6,522 bases of DNA from an uncultured Bacilli bacterium (GTDB lineage Bacteria > Bacillota_I > Bacilli_A > RF39 > UBA660): NCBI GenBank assembly GCA_947623645.1, contig CANQHK010000068.1, positions 1-6,522 of the forward strand, written 5' to 3'. A program made the translations under genes and the position numbers. Below, piece by piece: positions 1 through 5,219 of this stretch (the first letter of the stretch is position 1; each line of letters begins with the position of its first letter). Under the pieces are notes generated by a model. It was not told the origin of the DNA, searched no databases, and worked only from the letters and a program-made list of their open reading frames with translations.

Positions 1-175
1 TTCTTGGCAAAATCTCTAAAAGATAATTTTGCTCTTCATCAAACCGCACAAAATCACCAACTACGGGAGTTGTTTTTTCATTTCGAAATTTCCCCCGCGG
101 ACGGCATTCATAAATTTTATGATTACTCTCTACAAAATAGAGATTGCTGATAATTTTTACAATTTGCCCTTGCAT
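1..175 (-). CDS. rsgA: Ribosome small-subunit maturation GTPase RsgA, N-terminal part (runs off the window)
   Basis: The minus strand from an ATG at 175-173 stays open to the window edge, giving 58 complete codons of an N-terminal OB-fold. Visible family hallmarks are CRPRGKFR at residues 24-31 and PVVGDFV at 37-43, matching the C-R-x-R-G-x-x-R and P-x-V-G-D-x-V signatures of the RsgA/YloQ/CpgA family. The circularly permuted GTPase domain and zinc-binding C-terminus would lie outside the window, so they are not seen. RsgA is known to bind the 30S subunit late in assembly and hydrolyse GTP. The start is fixed by TAGGAGG (180-186) with 7 nt before the ATG; the TAG is the stop codon of the kinase gene, so kinase termination and rsgA initiation are adjacent and probably coupled. 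Gene order after a PASTA kinase is the same as in Bacillus subtilis, which supports the call. Truncation is only by the window edge. Confidence 0.93.
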   Translation of the reverse strand, partial: MQGQIVKIISNLYFVESNHKIYECRPRGKFRNEKTTPVVGDFVRFDEEQNYLLEILPR

Positions 176-183
176 CTTTCCTC

Positions 184-1965
184 CTACTGTGGTAATAAAT
201 CGTTAATCACAGAATCTTCCGTTGGTTCTAGTGGATCTGTTGTTGCAGTAGGAGCGATTGCAACTTTTATTTTAATCGTTGCACCTTTTACAATAGGAGA
301 ATCTGGAGTTCTAGATTGACTAATAACCATTCCCTCAGAATACTGTAAAGTTTCTTCATATTCGATTTTTAAACGAACTCCATATTTATCACAGAAACTT
401 TGTACCTCATCGGCAGTCCATCCATCTTCGACAAAGTCAGGATATCCATCGATAATATTTGGAATATATAATGTAACTTCGTCCCCTTCTACAAGTTTCG
501 TTCCAACAGGCTTATCTTGATCGATAATTTCTTGTTCATCATACTTATCAATATCATCGACATCTTTCTTTTCAATATTTACTTTTAATTTATGAACAGT
601 TTCTAGAATGGTTTGAACTTCAATATAATTTTCACCTTTAAAATCTTCCATTTCATAAACCTGTTCTCCTAAAGATTCATAAATGGTAATGGTCGTTCCT
701 TTTTTAATACTTCTTCCAGCCGAAGGATTCGTTTTAATAACCTTTCCTTTTTCAACTTCTTCACTGGCTTCTTTTTCTGTTTCGATTGCAACTTCAAAAC
801 CGACACTCTTTAATTTTTCTTCCGCTTCAACGACACTAAGTTTGGAAACATCTGGAACTTTTACATCAGGGATTTCTGTAAACTTTGGAATCAATACAAG
901 AAGAATAGCACCCAAAAGAACAATTCCTGCAAAAATAGACATCAAAATTAAGATGATACGATTGCTTTTTTTAATTGATTTATCTTCGTCTTCTTCAAGC
1001 TTCGTTGCAACAGGTTCCTCTTCCTTCTTTTCTTCTTGCTTTTCAGCAGGTTTTGTTGGTTCTGTCTTCTTCTTAACAACAATCTTTTCTTCTCCATCAT
1101 GTTCTGGATATTTAAAGATTAAACGAGGCTCATCAATTCGATCTTCATTTAAAGCTGTAAGTAAGTCAGCATGCATCTCTTTTGCATCGGCGTACCGGTT
1201 TTTCGGATTCTTCGCCGTTGCTTTTAAAATAATATTTTCAACACTTTGAGGAATGGATGGATTTTTCTTTCGTACACTAGGAATTGGATCATGCATTTGT
1301 TTTAAAGCAATTTCAACCGCATTATCTCCTCGAAATGGAAGAGAACCCGTAAGTAACTCATAGAATAAAATCCCCATTGCATAAATATCACTTCGAATCG
1401 TAGAACCTTTTCCACTCGCTTGTTCTGGTGGAATATAATGAACACTTCCCATAACCGAATTCGTCTGCGTAAGTTGTGTACTATTGAGTGCAACAGCAAT
1501 TCCAAAGTCTGTAATTTTAATGGTTCCATCATCTTTAATCAAAATATTTTGAGGTTTTAAATCACGATGGATAATATAACTATCATGAGCTTGTGTAATA
1601 CCATCCGTAAGTTGTAGCATAATATCGATGGCTTCACTTAAAGTAATACTTCCTCTTTTTTTAATTAATTGTTTTAAAGTTTTTCCTTCAATATACTCCA
1701 TGATAATATAATAAATTCCATCATCTTCCCCAACATCGTACATTTCTACAATATTTGGATGAGAAAGACTCGATGCCGAAAGGGCTTCTCTTTGAAAACG
1801 ACGAACAAACTTTTCATCATTTGCTAAATCTCCACGAAGAACTTTAATGGCAACTTTTCGATTTAAAATCGTGTCGTATCCAACATAAACATTAGCCATT
1901 CCACCTTCACCAATACTCTTGATGATTTCGTATCTTCCACTAATGATTTTCCCCTTTTCAATCAT
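184..1965 (-). CDS. prkC: PASTA-domain membrane Ser/Thr protein kinase (PrkC/StkP/PknB type)
   Basis: A 593-residue Hanks-type kinase. Cytoplasmic kinase domain, about 12-272: glycine loop GEGGMANV (19-26), VAIK lysine K41, catalytic HRDLKPQN (133-140, D135), DFG 153-155, and an activation loop with T163, T166 and T168 as likely autophosphorylation sites. The usual SPE/APE is PPE here (179-181). A Lys/Glu-rich juxtamembrane linker (about 290-335) leads to one transmembrane helix (about 337-359), then three PASTA repeats outside the cell (about 365-430, 435-500, 502-571) and a short Thr/Pro-rich tail. The family senses muropeptides or lipid II through PASTA repeats and phosphorylates cell-division, wall-synthesis and translation proteins; three repeats equal B. 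subtilis PrkC, and the length is slightly shorter than its roughly 650. The start ATG overlaps the phosphatase stop (ATGA), so the pair is translationally coupled. All catalytic residues are present, so it should be active. Confidence 0.97.
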   Translation of the reverse strand: MIEKGKIISGRYEIIKSIGEGGMANVYVGYDTILNRKVAIKVLRGDLANDEKFVRRFQREALSASSLSHPNIVEMYDVGEDDGIYYIIMEYIEGKTLKQLIKKRGSITLSEAIDIMLQLTDGITQAHDSYIIHRDLKPQNILIKDDGTIKITDFGIAVALNSTQLTQTNSVMGSVHYIPPEQASGKGSTIRSDIYAMGILFYELLTGSLPFRGDNAVEIALKQMHDPIPSVRKKNPSIPQSVENIILKATAKNPKNRYADAKEMHADLLTALNEDRIDEPRLIFKYPEHDGEEKIVVKKKTEPTKPAEKQEEKKEEEPVATKLEEDEDKSIKKSNRIILILMSIFAGIVLLGAILLVLIPKFTEIPDVKVPDVSKLSVVEAEEKLKSVGFEVAIETEKEASEEVEKGKVIKTNPSAGRSIKKGTTITIYESLGEQVYEMEDFKGENYIEVQTILETVHKLKVNIEKKDVDDIDKYDEQEIIDQDKPVGTKLVEGDEVTLYIPNIIDGYPDFVEDGWTADEVQSFCDKYGVRLKIEYEETLQYSEGMVISQSRTPDSPIVKGATIKIKVAIAPTATTDPLEPTEDSVINDLLPQ

Positions 1966-2705
1966 TCCTTTTCACCTTCTTCAAATTTAAGATAAGCAAT
2001 AGAGATATTATCTGTCCCTCCTCGATTATTTGCTTTATCAATTAAACTGACTACTTTATCTTCTACTTCTCGTTCACTAAGTAATACTTTTTCAATCTGT
2101 TTAAAATCAACCATGTTGGTAAGTCCATCACTAGAAAGCAAAATATCCGTAATTTCCATATCACAATCAAAAATATCGATATCAATCGGATCATTTGCAC
2201 CCAGTGCCTTCATAAGAACATTTTTCTTTGGATGATTTACCGCTTCTTCTTCAGTTAATTCTCCTGCTGTAACAAGAAGATTAACAAGCGTATGATCATA
2301 AGTTACTTTATGAAGTTCTTTATCTTTGATAACAAATCCACTAGAATCCCCAATATTTCCAATTAAAATATACTCTTTCGTTACAAGTGCTACAACTAAA
2401 GTAGTACCCATTCCTTTACTTTCCGGATGATCTTTTTCATAACGAAAAATCAAACTATTGATTTCTGTTACAGTTTCTTTTAACCAATCGATTGCTTGTT
2501 GCTTCGTTAATCCTAAAAAAGTTTCTTTAAAATGTTTGGACAAATAACTAATGGTAATACTACTTGCAACTTCTCCTGCAGAGTGTCCCCCCATTCCATC
2601 TGCAACAGCCATCAAATATTCATCTTTTAAGTTTTTAACAATAATGACACTATCTTCATTATGGGTTCGAATTTTACCACAATCTGTTAAATAAAATGAT
2701 TGCAT
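1962..2705 (-). CDS. prpC: PP2C-family Ser/Thr protein phosphatase (Stp/PrpC), partner of the PASTA kinase
   Basis: A 247-residue soluble PPM/PP2C phosphatase that removes phosphate from Ser/Thr targets of the adjacent kinase, and from the kinase itself, using a two-metal (Mn/Mg) centre. Metal-binding and core motifs are visible: RTHNED (13-18), VADGMGGH (34-41), MGTT (99-102), GDS (119-121), DHTLV (137-141), SDGLTN (192-197) and the final TDNIS (231-235). The GDSR motif of many relatives reads GDSS here, a small deviation. I start the gene at 2705, although the frame is open to an ATG at 2750: the inner ATG has an AGGAGGG Shine-Dalgarno 5 nt upstream, begins the conserved FYLTDCGKIRTHNED block, and sits 1 nt after the rlmN stop, whereas the longer start would add 15 unconserved residues inside rlmN. 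Its TGA overlaps the kinase ATG. Length is typical for the family. Confidence 0.96.
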   Translation of the reverse strand: MQSFYLTDCGKIRTHNEDSVIIVKNLKDEYLMAVADGMGGHSAGEVASSITISYLSKHFKETFLGLTKQQAIDWLKETVTEINSLIFRYEKDHPESKGMGTTLVVALVTKEYILIGNIGDSSGFVIKDKELHKVTYDHTLVNLLVTAGELTEEEAVNHPKKNVLMKALGANDPIDIDIFDCDMEITDILLSSDGLTNMVDFKQIEKVLLSEREVEDKVVSLIDKANNRGGTDNISIAYLKFEEGEKE

Positions 2706-2706
2706 C

Positions 2707-3726
2707 TTAACCCTCCTCTCTCTTCGAGCGTAACTGTCCACAAGCAGCACTAATTTTACTACCGTACTCTCTTCTTATTGTAACATTAATCCCACATTTT
2801 TTCAAGATATCATAAAAATCATGAATCGTTTCTTTAGAACTTCTTTTATAATCGATAGAACTTGTTTCATTATAAGGAATTAAATTTACATAACAATTGA
2901 TACCTCGAAGAAGATGTGCAAGTTCCTTAGCATTTTCTATCGAATCATTAACTCCTGCTAATAAAATATATTCAAAAGTAACTCTTCGATTAGTCTTTTT
3001 AATATACTCCTTTAATATTTTAAGTAAATCTTCCAATTTATATACTTTATTAATGGGCATAATTTGATTTCGAATTTCATTATTGGGAGCATGAAGACTA
3101 ATAGCAAGATTTACTTGATAAGGTAAATTCATAAATTCTTGAATTTTAGGAATGATTCCACAAGTAGAAACGGTAATATGTCTACTTCCAATAGCAAGAC
3201 CTTTCGGATAATTAATAATTTCAATAAATCGAATTAAATGATCATAATTATCAAAAGGTTCTCCAATTCCCATGACAACAACATGACTAATTCGAATTCC
3301 TTCAAGTTTTTCAATTTGTAAAATTTGTTCGACCATTTCATGAGTTTCTAAGTTTCGTACCTTTTTTCTTCGTCCACTTTCACAGAACTTACACCCCATA
3401 TTACATCCAACTTGGGTAGATACACAAACACTATTCCCATAAATATGTTTCATAAGAACAGCCTCTACAACTTCACCATCCTGTAATTTAAATAAATATT
3501 TTTTAACATCTACATCTTCCTGTTTTTGAACAAGTTCGATCGTATTTAAGGTAAATTCCTGTTTTAACATTTGAATTGTTTCCTGTTTTAAATTCGTCAT
3601 TTCTTCTATCGCATTAATTCTTTTTAAATAGAGCCATTCAAAAACTTGTGTAGCACGATATTTTTTATCTTTTTTTTCTATAAAATATTCTTCTAGTTCG
3701 TTGATTGTAAAATCATACAAATTCAT
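2707..3726 (-). CDS. rlmN: Dual-specificity 23S rRNA/tRNA (adenine-C2)-methyltransferase RlmN, radical SAM
   Basis: A 339-residue radical-SAM methyltransferase that makes 2-methyladenosine at 23S rRNA A2503 and, in the characterised enzymes, at tRNA A37. An N-terminal helical RNA-binding region (about 1-95) precedes the radical-SAM barrel. The 4Fe-4S cluster motif CNMGCKFC is at C108, C112 and C115; the SAM-binding VMGIGEP is at 151-157; ITVSTCGI at 184-191 and LAISLHAPN at 207-215 are typical. The methyl-carrying cysteine is C329 in SAACGQL and the second catalytic cysteine is C101 in CVSTQVGC. After the cluster the text is FCESGRRKKVRNLE, more basic than the common C-A-S/T-x-x-G-G-x-x-R-N-L. 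The close homologue Cfr, a resistance enzyme methylating C8 of the same base, is unlikely given the housekeeping operon, but I exclude it by context only. Start: ATG with GGATGTG, a one-mismatch Shine-Dalgarno, 5 nt upstream. First gene of the operon. Confidence 0.95.
   Translation of the reverse strand: MNLYDFTINELEEYFIEKKDKKYRATQVFEWLYLKRINAIEEMTNLKQETIQMLKQEFTLNTIELVQKQEDVDVKKYLFKLQDGEVVEAVLMKHIYGNSVCVSTQVGCNMGCKFCESGRRKKVRNLETHEMVEQILQIEKLEGIRISHVVVMGIGEPFDNYDHLIRFIEIINYPKGLAIGSRHITVSTCGIIPKIQEFMNLPYQVNLAISLHAPNNEIRNQIMPINKVYKLEDLLKILKEYIKKTNRRVTFEYILLAGVNDSIENAKELAHLLRGINCYVNLIPYNETSSIDYKRSSKETIHDFYDILKKCGINVTIRREYGSKISAACGQLRSKREEG
2711..2717 (-). promoter_or_regulatory. Ribosome binding site that fixes the phosphatase start
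   Basis: The minus strand reads AGGAGGG, ending 5 nt before the ATG at 2705-2703. It lies in the last sense codons of rlmN, so ribosomes finishing rlmN are delivered to the phosphatase start. No comparable site was found before the alternative ATG at 2750. Confidence 0.75.
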
Positions 3727-3744
3727 ACTTTCACATCCAACTAT

Positions 3745-3773
3745 ATTATACTGTAGAAATCATGCTTTTTCAA
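3745..3773 (-). promoter_or_regulatory. Sigma-A promoter of the rlmN-prpC-prkC-rsgA operon
   Basis: On the minus strand TTGAAA (3773-3768) and a perfect TATAAT (3750-3745) are separated by exactly 17 nt. The expected start near 3738 would leave a leader of only about 12 nt, just enough for the GGATGTG ribosome binding site. The DNA upstream of the -35 is A/T tracts that could serve as an UP element. It lies between the terminator of the previous unit and rlmN, as a promoter should. Confidence 0.8.
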
Positions 3774-3790
3774 AAAAATTAAAATTTATA

Positions 3791-3810
3791 ATGTAAAATA
3801 ATGTAAAATG
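3791..3810. repeat. Tandem 10-bp repeat in the rlmN upstream region
   Basis: Two adjacent copies, atgtaaaata and atgtaaaatg, differ only at the last base. They sit 18 bp upstream of the rlmN -35 box, one helical turn apart. This could be an UP-element-like tract or a protein site, or simply low-complexity AT DNA. Confidence 0.4.
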
Positions 3811-3821
3811 AATTTTTTCCC

Positions 3822-3877
3822 AAAAAAAATGCTATGTTATAGAATTTGAGCATTTTATCGCTCAAAATACAACATAG
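3822..3877 (-). terminator. Rho-independent terminator after the rpn / small-ORF unit
   Basis: The arms ctatgtt (3832-3838) and aacatag (3871-3877) form an outer 7-bp stem; tttgagc (3845-3851) and gctcaaa (3860-3866) form an inner 7-bp stem around an 8-nt loop, with an imperfect internal loop between. In the minus direction the stem is followed by GCA and eight T residues (3829-3822). It follows the stop of the 73-residue ORF by about 20 nt and separates that unit from the rlmN promoter. Confidence 0.8.
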
Positions 3878-3897
3878 TCAAAAAAGTTTTTCTTTTT

Positions 3898-4119
3898 TTA
3901 TAACATCAGGTCTTGAATTTCTTTTAAAGATAGACCAGTATATTGAACAATTTTTTTTATGTCGACATTATCTTTTATCATTTCTTTTGCTGTTTCTAAA
4001 ATGCCTTCTTTCTTTCCATCATTGTAGAAAAAGATTTTCTCTCCTTTTTCAATTTCTACTTGATCATAATATTGTAGAAACCATTTTTCATTCATAAACT
4101 TTTTTGAAGATTTTGTCAT
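3898..4119 (-). CDS. Stand-alone C-terminal Rpn paralogue, 73 residues (candidate Rpn inhibitor or remnant)
   Basis: A 73-residue protein matching residues 214-302 of the adjacent Rpn nuclease without the nuclease core: by hand count about 50 of 73 aligned residues are identical, with one 16-residue gap. Shared blocks are FLQYYDQ (14-20), EIEKGEKIF (22-30), YNDGKKEG (32-39) and TGLSLKEIQDL (61-71). Its ATG aligns without gaps to the internal Met at 4403-4401 of the nuclease gene. Upstream, AGGGGG overlaps the nuclease stop codon and ends 10 nt before the ATG, leaving 14 nt between genes, and an in-frame TGA three codons before the ATG closes the frame, so this is not a readthrough tail. A strong terminator follows. 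In E. coli, C-terminal Rpn fragments made from internal starts inhibit the full-length nuclease; by inference this could be a stand-alone version. The alternative is a leftover of a tandem duplication that kept only the 3' end; its intact frame and shared operon favour function mildly. Confidence 0.7.
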   Translation of the reverse strand: MTKSSKKFMNEKWFLQYYDQVEIEKGEKIFFYNDGKKEGILETAKEMIKDNVDIKKIVQYTGLSLKEIQDLML

Positions 4120-4133
4120 TTTGATTCAACCCC

Positions 4134-4409
4134 CTAAGGCTTCAAATCTTGAATTTCTTTTAAAGAGAGTCCTGTTGATTTGGAAACAATTTCGATAGAA
4201 ACTCCATTCTTCAGAAATTCTTTTGCTGTTGCAAGAATTCCTTCTTTTCGTCCTGCTTTTAAACCTCTTTCTTCTCCAATCTTCTCTCCTTCTTTCTTTC
4301 CGTCATTATAAAGGAAAATTTTCTCTCCTTTTTCAATCTCTGCTTGATCATAATATTGCAAAAATCCTTCATCACTCATAAATTTTTTAACTTTTTTAGA
4401 CATTTTCAT
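4134..4409 (-). CDS. Possible internal in-frame product of the Rpn gene (C-terminal 91 or 89 residues)
   Basis: Two in-frame ATGs (4409-4407 and 4403-4401) lie downstream of AAAAGGAG (4421-4428) inside the Rpn gene. Translation from the first would give a 91-residue and from the second an 89-residue C-terminal protein. The spacing from GGAG is 11 nt to the first ATG, longer than ideal, and 17 nt to the second. The case rests on two facts: E. coli Rpn genes are known to make such small inhibitors from internal starts, and the neighbouring stand-alone paralogue starts at the residue matching the second ATG. Without expression data this is a hypothesis. Confidence 0.35.
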   Translation of the reverse strand: MKMSKKVKKFMSDEGFLQYYDQAEIEKGEKIFLYNDGKKEGEKIGEERGLKAGRKEGILATAKEFLKNGVSIEIVSKSTGLSLKEIQDLKP

Positions 4410-5042
4410 AAATTCTTCATCTCCTTTTGATAATTCTTCTACTTCTTTTATACTCTTCGCTTTTAATACACTCGCAAACCTTCTTAATGTTTCACTTATA
4501 TTATAACTCTTATTTGTTACATTTTCAAGTAGAAAATGATAATTTTTACAAGTTATATCGGAACACTCTGGTAGAAGATATTGAGTATTCGCCATCTCAA
4601 AAGTTAGAATCGGTTCTTTTACATCATACTGATTCACTCCATCAATATTAATCGTATATACTTTGGGGTATCTATTTTCTCTAATCGTTGTATTTTGAAT
4701 ATAGGTTGTAAAAGCATAATCCATATTTTTCTTGACATCATACTTCCATTGATTCATTTCTAAAAGAATATAAATCTTTTCATCTGCTATTCTCAAAATA
4801 ATATCTCCCCGTTTTCCTTTTTCATGGACATTGGATTTAGCAAATTCCATCGATACAATATCTGCTTTTCGAAGAATTTCTTTCGGTATCTTTAAAAATT
4901 CATAAACAATCTTTACAATATATTCTTTTTGTTCTTCTTCTAAAGCAATCGATTTAAATAAATAGTCATTCTGCATGGAAAACTCTCTTTTTCCATTTCC
5001 ATTTTCCTTTTTATCCTTTTCTTTTTCTTCTACTTGATTCAT
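4134..5042 (-). CDS. Rpn/PD-(D/E)XK family nuclease (annotated elsewhere as PD-(D/E)XK transposase family)
   Basis: A 302-residue protein of the Rpn (recombination-promoting nuclease) family. After a charged Lys/Glu leader (1-22) the nuclease core spans about 23-205: NDYLFKSI (25-32) is the usual family opening, RGDIILRI carries the first catalytic Asp (D80), and LLEMNQW holds the E-x-N version of the E-x-K/Q motif (E95, N97). A linker (about 206-235) leads to the C-terminal block FLQYYDQ, a Gly/Glu-rich stretch (252-268) and the ending TGLSLKEIQDL (290-300). Rpn proteins are DNA endonucleases that can be toxic and protect against phage. I use the ATG at 5042 because AAAGGAGG lies 7 nt upstream; the ATG at 5060 lacks a ribosome binding site. 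The gene follows an 11-codon leader ORF, has its own promoter, and precedes a 73-residue paralogue of its own C-terminus. Which DNA it cuts cannot be read from the sequence. Confidence 0.88.
   Translation of the reverse strand: MNQVEEKEKDKKENGNGKREFSMQNDYLFKSIALEEEQKEYIVKIVYEFLKIPKEILRKADIVSMEFAKSNVHEKGKRGDIILRIADEKIYILLEMNQWKYDVKKNMDYAFTTYIQNTTIRENRYPKVYTINIDGVNQYDVKEPILTFEMANTQYLLPECSDITCKNYHFLLENVTNKSYNISETLRRFASVLKAKSIKEVEELSKGDEEFMKMSKKVKKFMSDEGFLQYYDQAEIEKGEKIFLYNDGKKEGEKIGEERGLKAGRKEGILATAKEFLKNGVSIEIVSKSTGLSLKEIQDLKP
4239..4295 (-). repeat. 9-bp direct repeats flanking the 16-codon segment missing from the small paralogue
   Basis: Minus-strand AAAGAAGGA (Lys-Glu-Gly) occurs at 4295-4287 and again at 4247-4239, exactly 48 nt apart. 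The 73-residue paralogue lacks exactly 16 codons here, with a single copy of Lys-Glu-Gly left. Slippage or recombination between the copies explains the difference in either direction. Confidence 0.7.
4421..4428 (-). promoter_or_regulatory. Internal Shine-Dalgarno inside the Rpn gene
   Basis: The minus strand reads AAAAGGAG, encoding part of the linker Ser-Lys-Gly-Asp of the nuclease, 11 nt before an in-frame ATG at 4409. It is one of the better Shine-Dalgarno matches in the window and falls exactly at the boundary between nuclease core and C-terminal block. Confidence 0.4.
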
Positions 5043-5049
5043 ATTTTCT

Positions 5050-5057
5050 CCTCCTTT
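5050..5057 (-). promoter_or_regulatory. Ribosome binding site that fixes the Rpn start
   Basis: The minus strand reads AAAGGAGG, 7 nt before the ATG at 5042-5040. The site begins within the stop codon of the 11-codon leader ORF, so leader termination and Rpn initiation are adjacent. Confidence 0.8.
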
Positions 5058-5092
5058 CATTTGAAATATTTTAAGAAAAGATATTTTATCAT
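5057..5092 (-). CDS. Short leader ORF, 11 codons, upstream of the Rpn gene
   Basis: An ATG at 5092-5090 opens 11 codons (MIKYLFLKYFK) closed by TGA at 5059-5057. It has a perfect AGGAGGTG ribosome binding site (5106-5099) with 8 nt between AGGAGG and the ATG, stronger than that of most genes here. The TGA overlaps the AAAGGAGG of the Rpn gene and 14 nt separate the leader stop from the Rpn ATG. The peptide is hydrophobic and rich in Phe, Leu and Tyr with Lys; I recognise no family. It may act by translation itself, coupling ribosomes to the nuclease start, rather than as a product. It could also be the tail of a lost gene. Confidence 0.5.
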   Translation of the reverse strand: MIKYLFLKYFK

Positions 5093-5113
5093 CTTTTTCA
5101 CCTCCTACATATT

Positions 5114-5142
5114 ATTATTCGTAAAAAAAATACAAATGTCAT
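5114..5142 (-). promoter_or_regulatory. Probable promoter of the leader - Rpn - small-ORF unit
   Basis: On the minus strand ATGACA (5142-5137) and AATAAT (5119-5114), each one mismatch from consensus, are 17 nt apart. Transcription would begin near 5107, right at the leader ORF's AGGAGGTG, giving a very short leader like that of rlmN. It follows the upstream terminator, so the unit needs its own promoter. The surrounding DNA is AT-rich, so other -10 boxes are possible. Confidence 0.5.
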
Positions 5143-5173
5143 CAAAAAATTTCAAAGTTAGCGATTTTATACC

Positions 5174-5203
5174 AAAAAAATCTACCCAACAAATAGGTAG
5201 ATT
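5174..5203 (-). terminator. Rho-independent terminator of the 383-residue gene
   Basis: The arms aatctacc (5179-5186) and ggtagatt (5196-5203) form a perfect 8-bp stem with a 9-nt loop. In the minus direction the stem runs into a T tract (5180-5174). It starts 16 nt after the stop codon of the upstream gene. Confidence 0.85.
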
Positions 5204-5219
5204 GAAATAATTTATAATT

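Noticed and set aside
29..319. 96-codon open frame on the plus strand
   Set aside because: It is antisense to the rsgA start and the kinase 3' end, whose conserved motifs and ribosome binding site establish the minus strand as coding.
683..1249. 188-codon open frame on the plus strand
   Set aside because: It lies wholly opposite the transmembrane/PASTA part of the kinase gene, has no ribosome binding site and no recognisable domain; it is an antisense shadow of an unambiguous gene.
2706..2750. Longer phosphatase start at 2750
   Set aside because: It would add 15 residues overlapping rlmN without a Shine-Dalgarno; the ATG at 2705 has AGGAGGG and begins the conserved block.
3832..3900. Terminator acting also in the plus direction
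   Set aside because: A T-rich run follows the stem on the plus strand too, but several bases away, and no plus-strand gene leads into it, so I call it only for the minus strand.
3846..4097. 83-codon open frame on the plus strand over the small Rpn paralogue
   Set aside because: It is antisense to a frame with clear protein-level homology to the neighbouring nuclease and overlaps a terminator; no ribosome binding site was seen.
4134..5042. Transposase with mobile-element ends
   Set aside because: Rpn proteins are often labelled as transposase family, but no terminal inverted repeats or target-site duplications are visible around the unit, which is instead bounded by a promoter and a terminator.
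5043..5060. Longer Rpn start at 5060
   Set aside because: No ribosome binding site precedes it; the AAAGGAGG lies between it and the ATG at 5042, which is therefore the better start.
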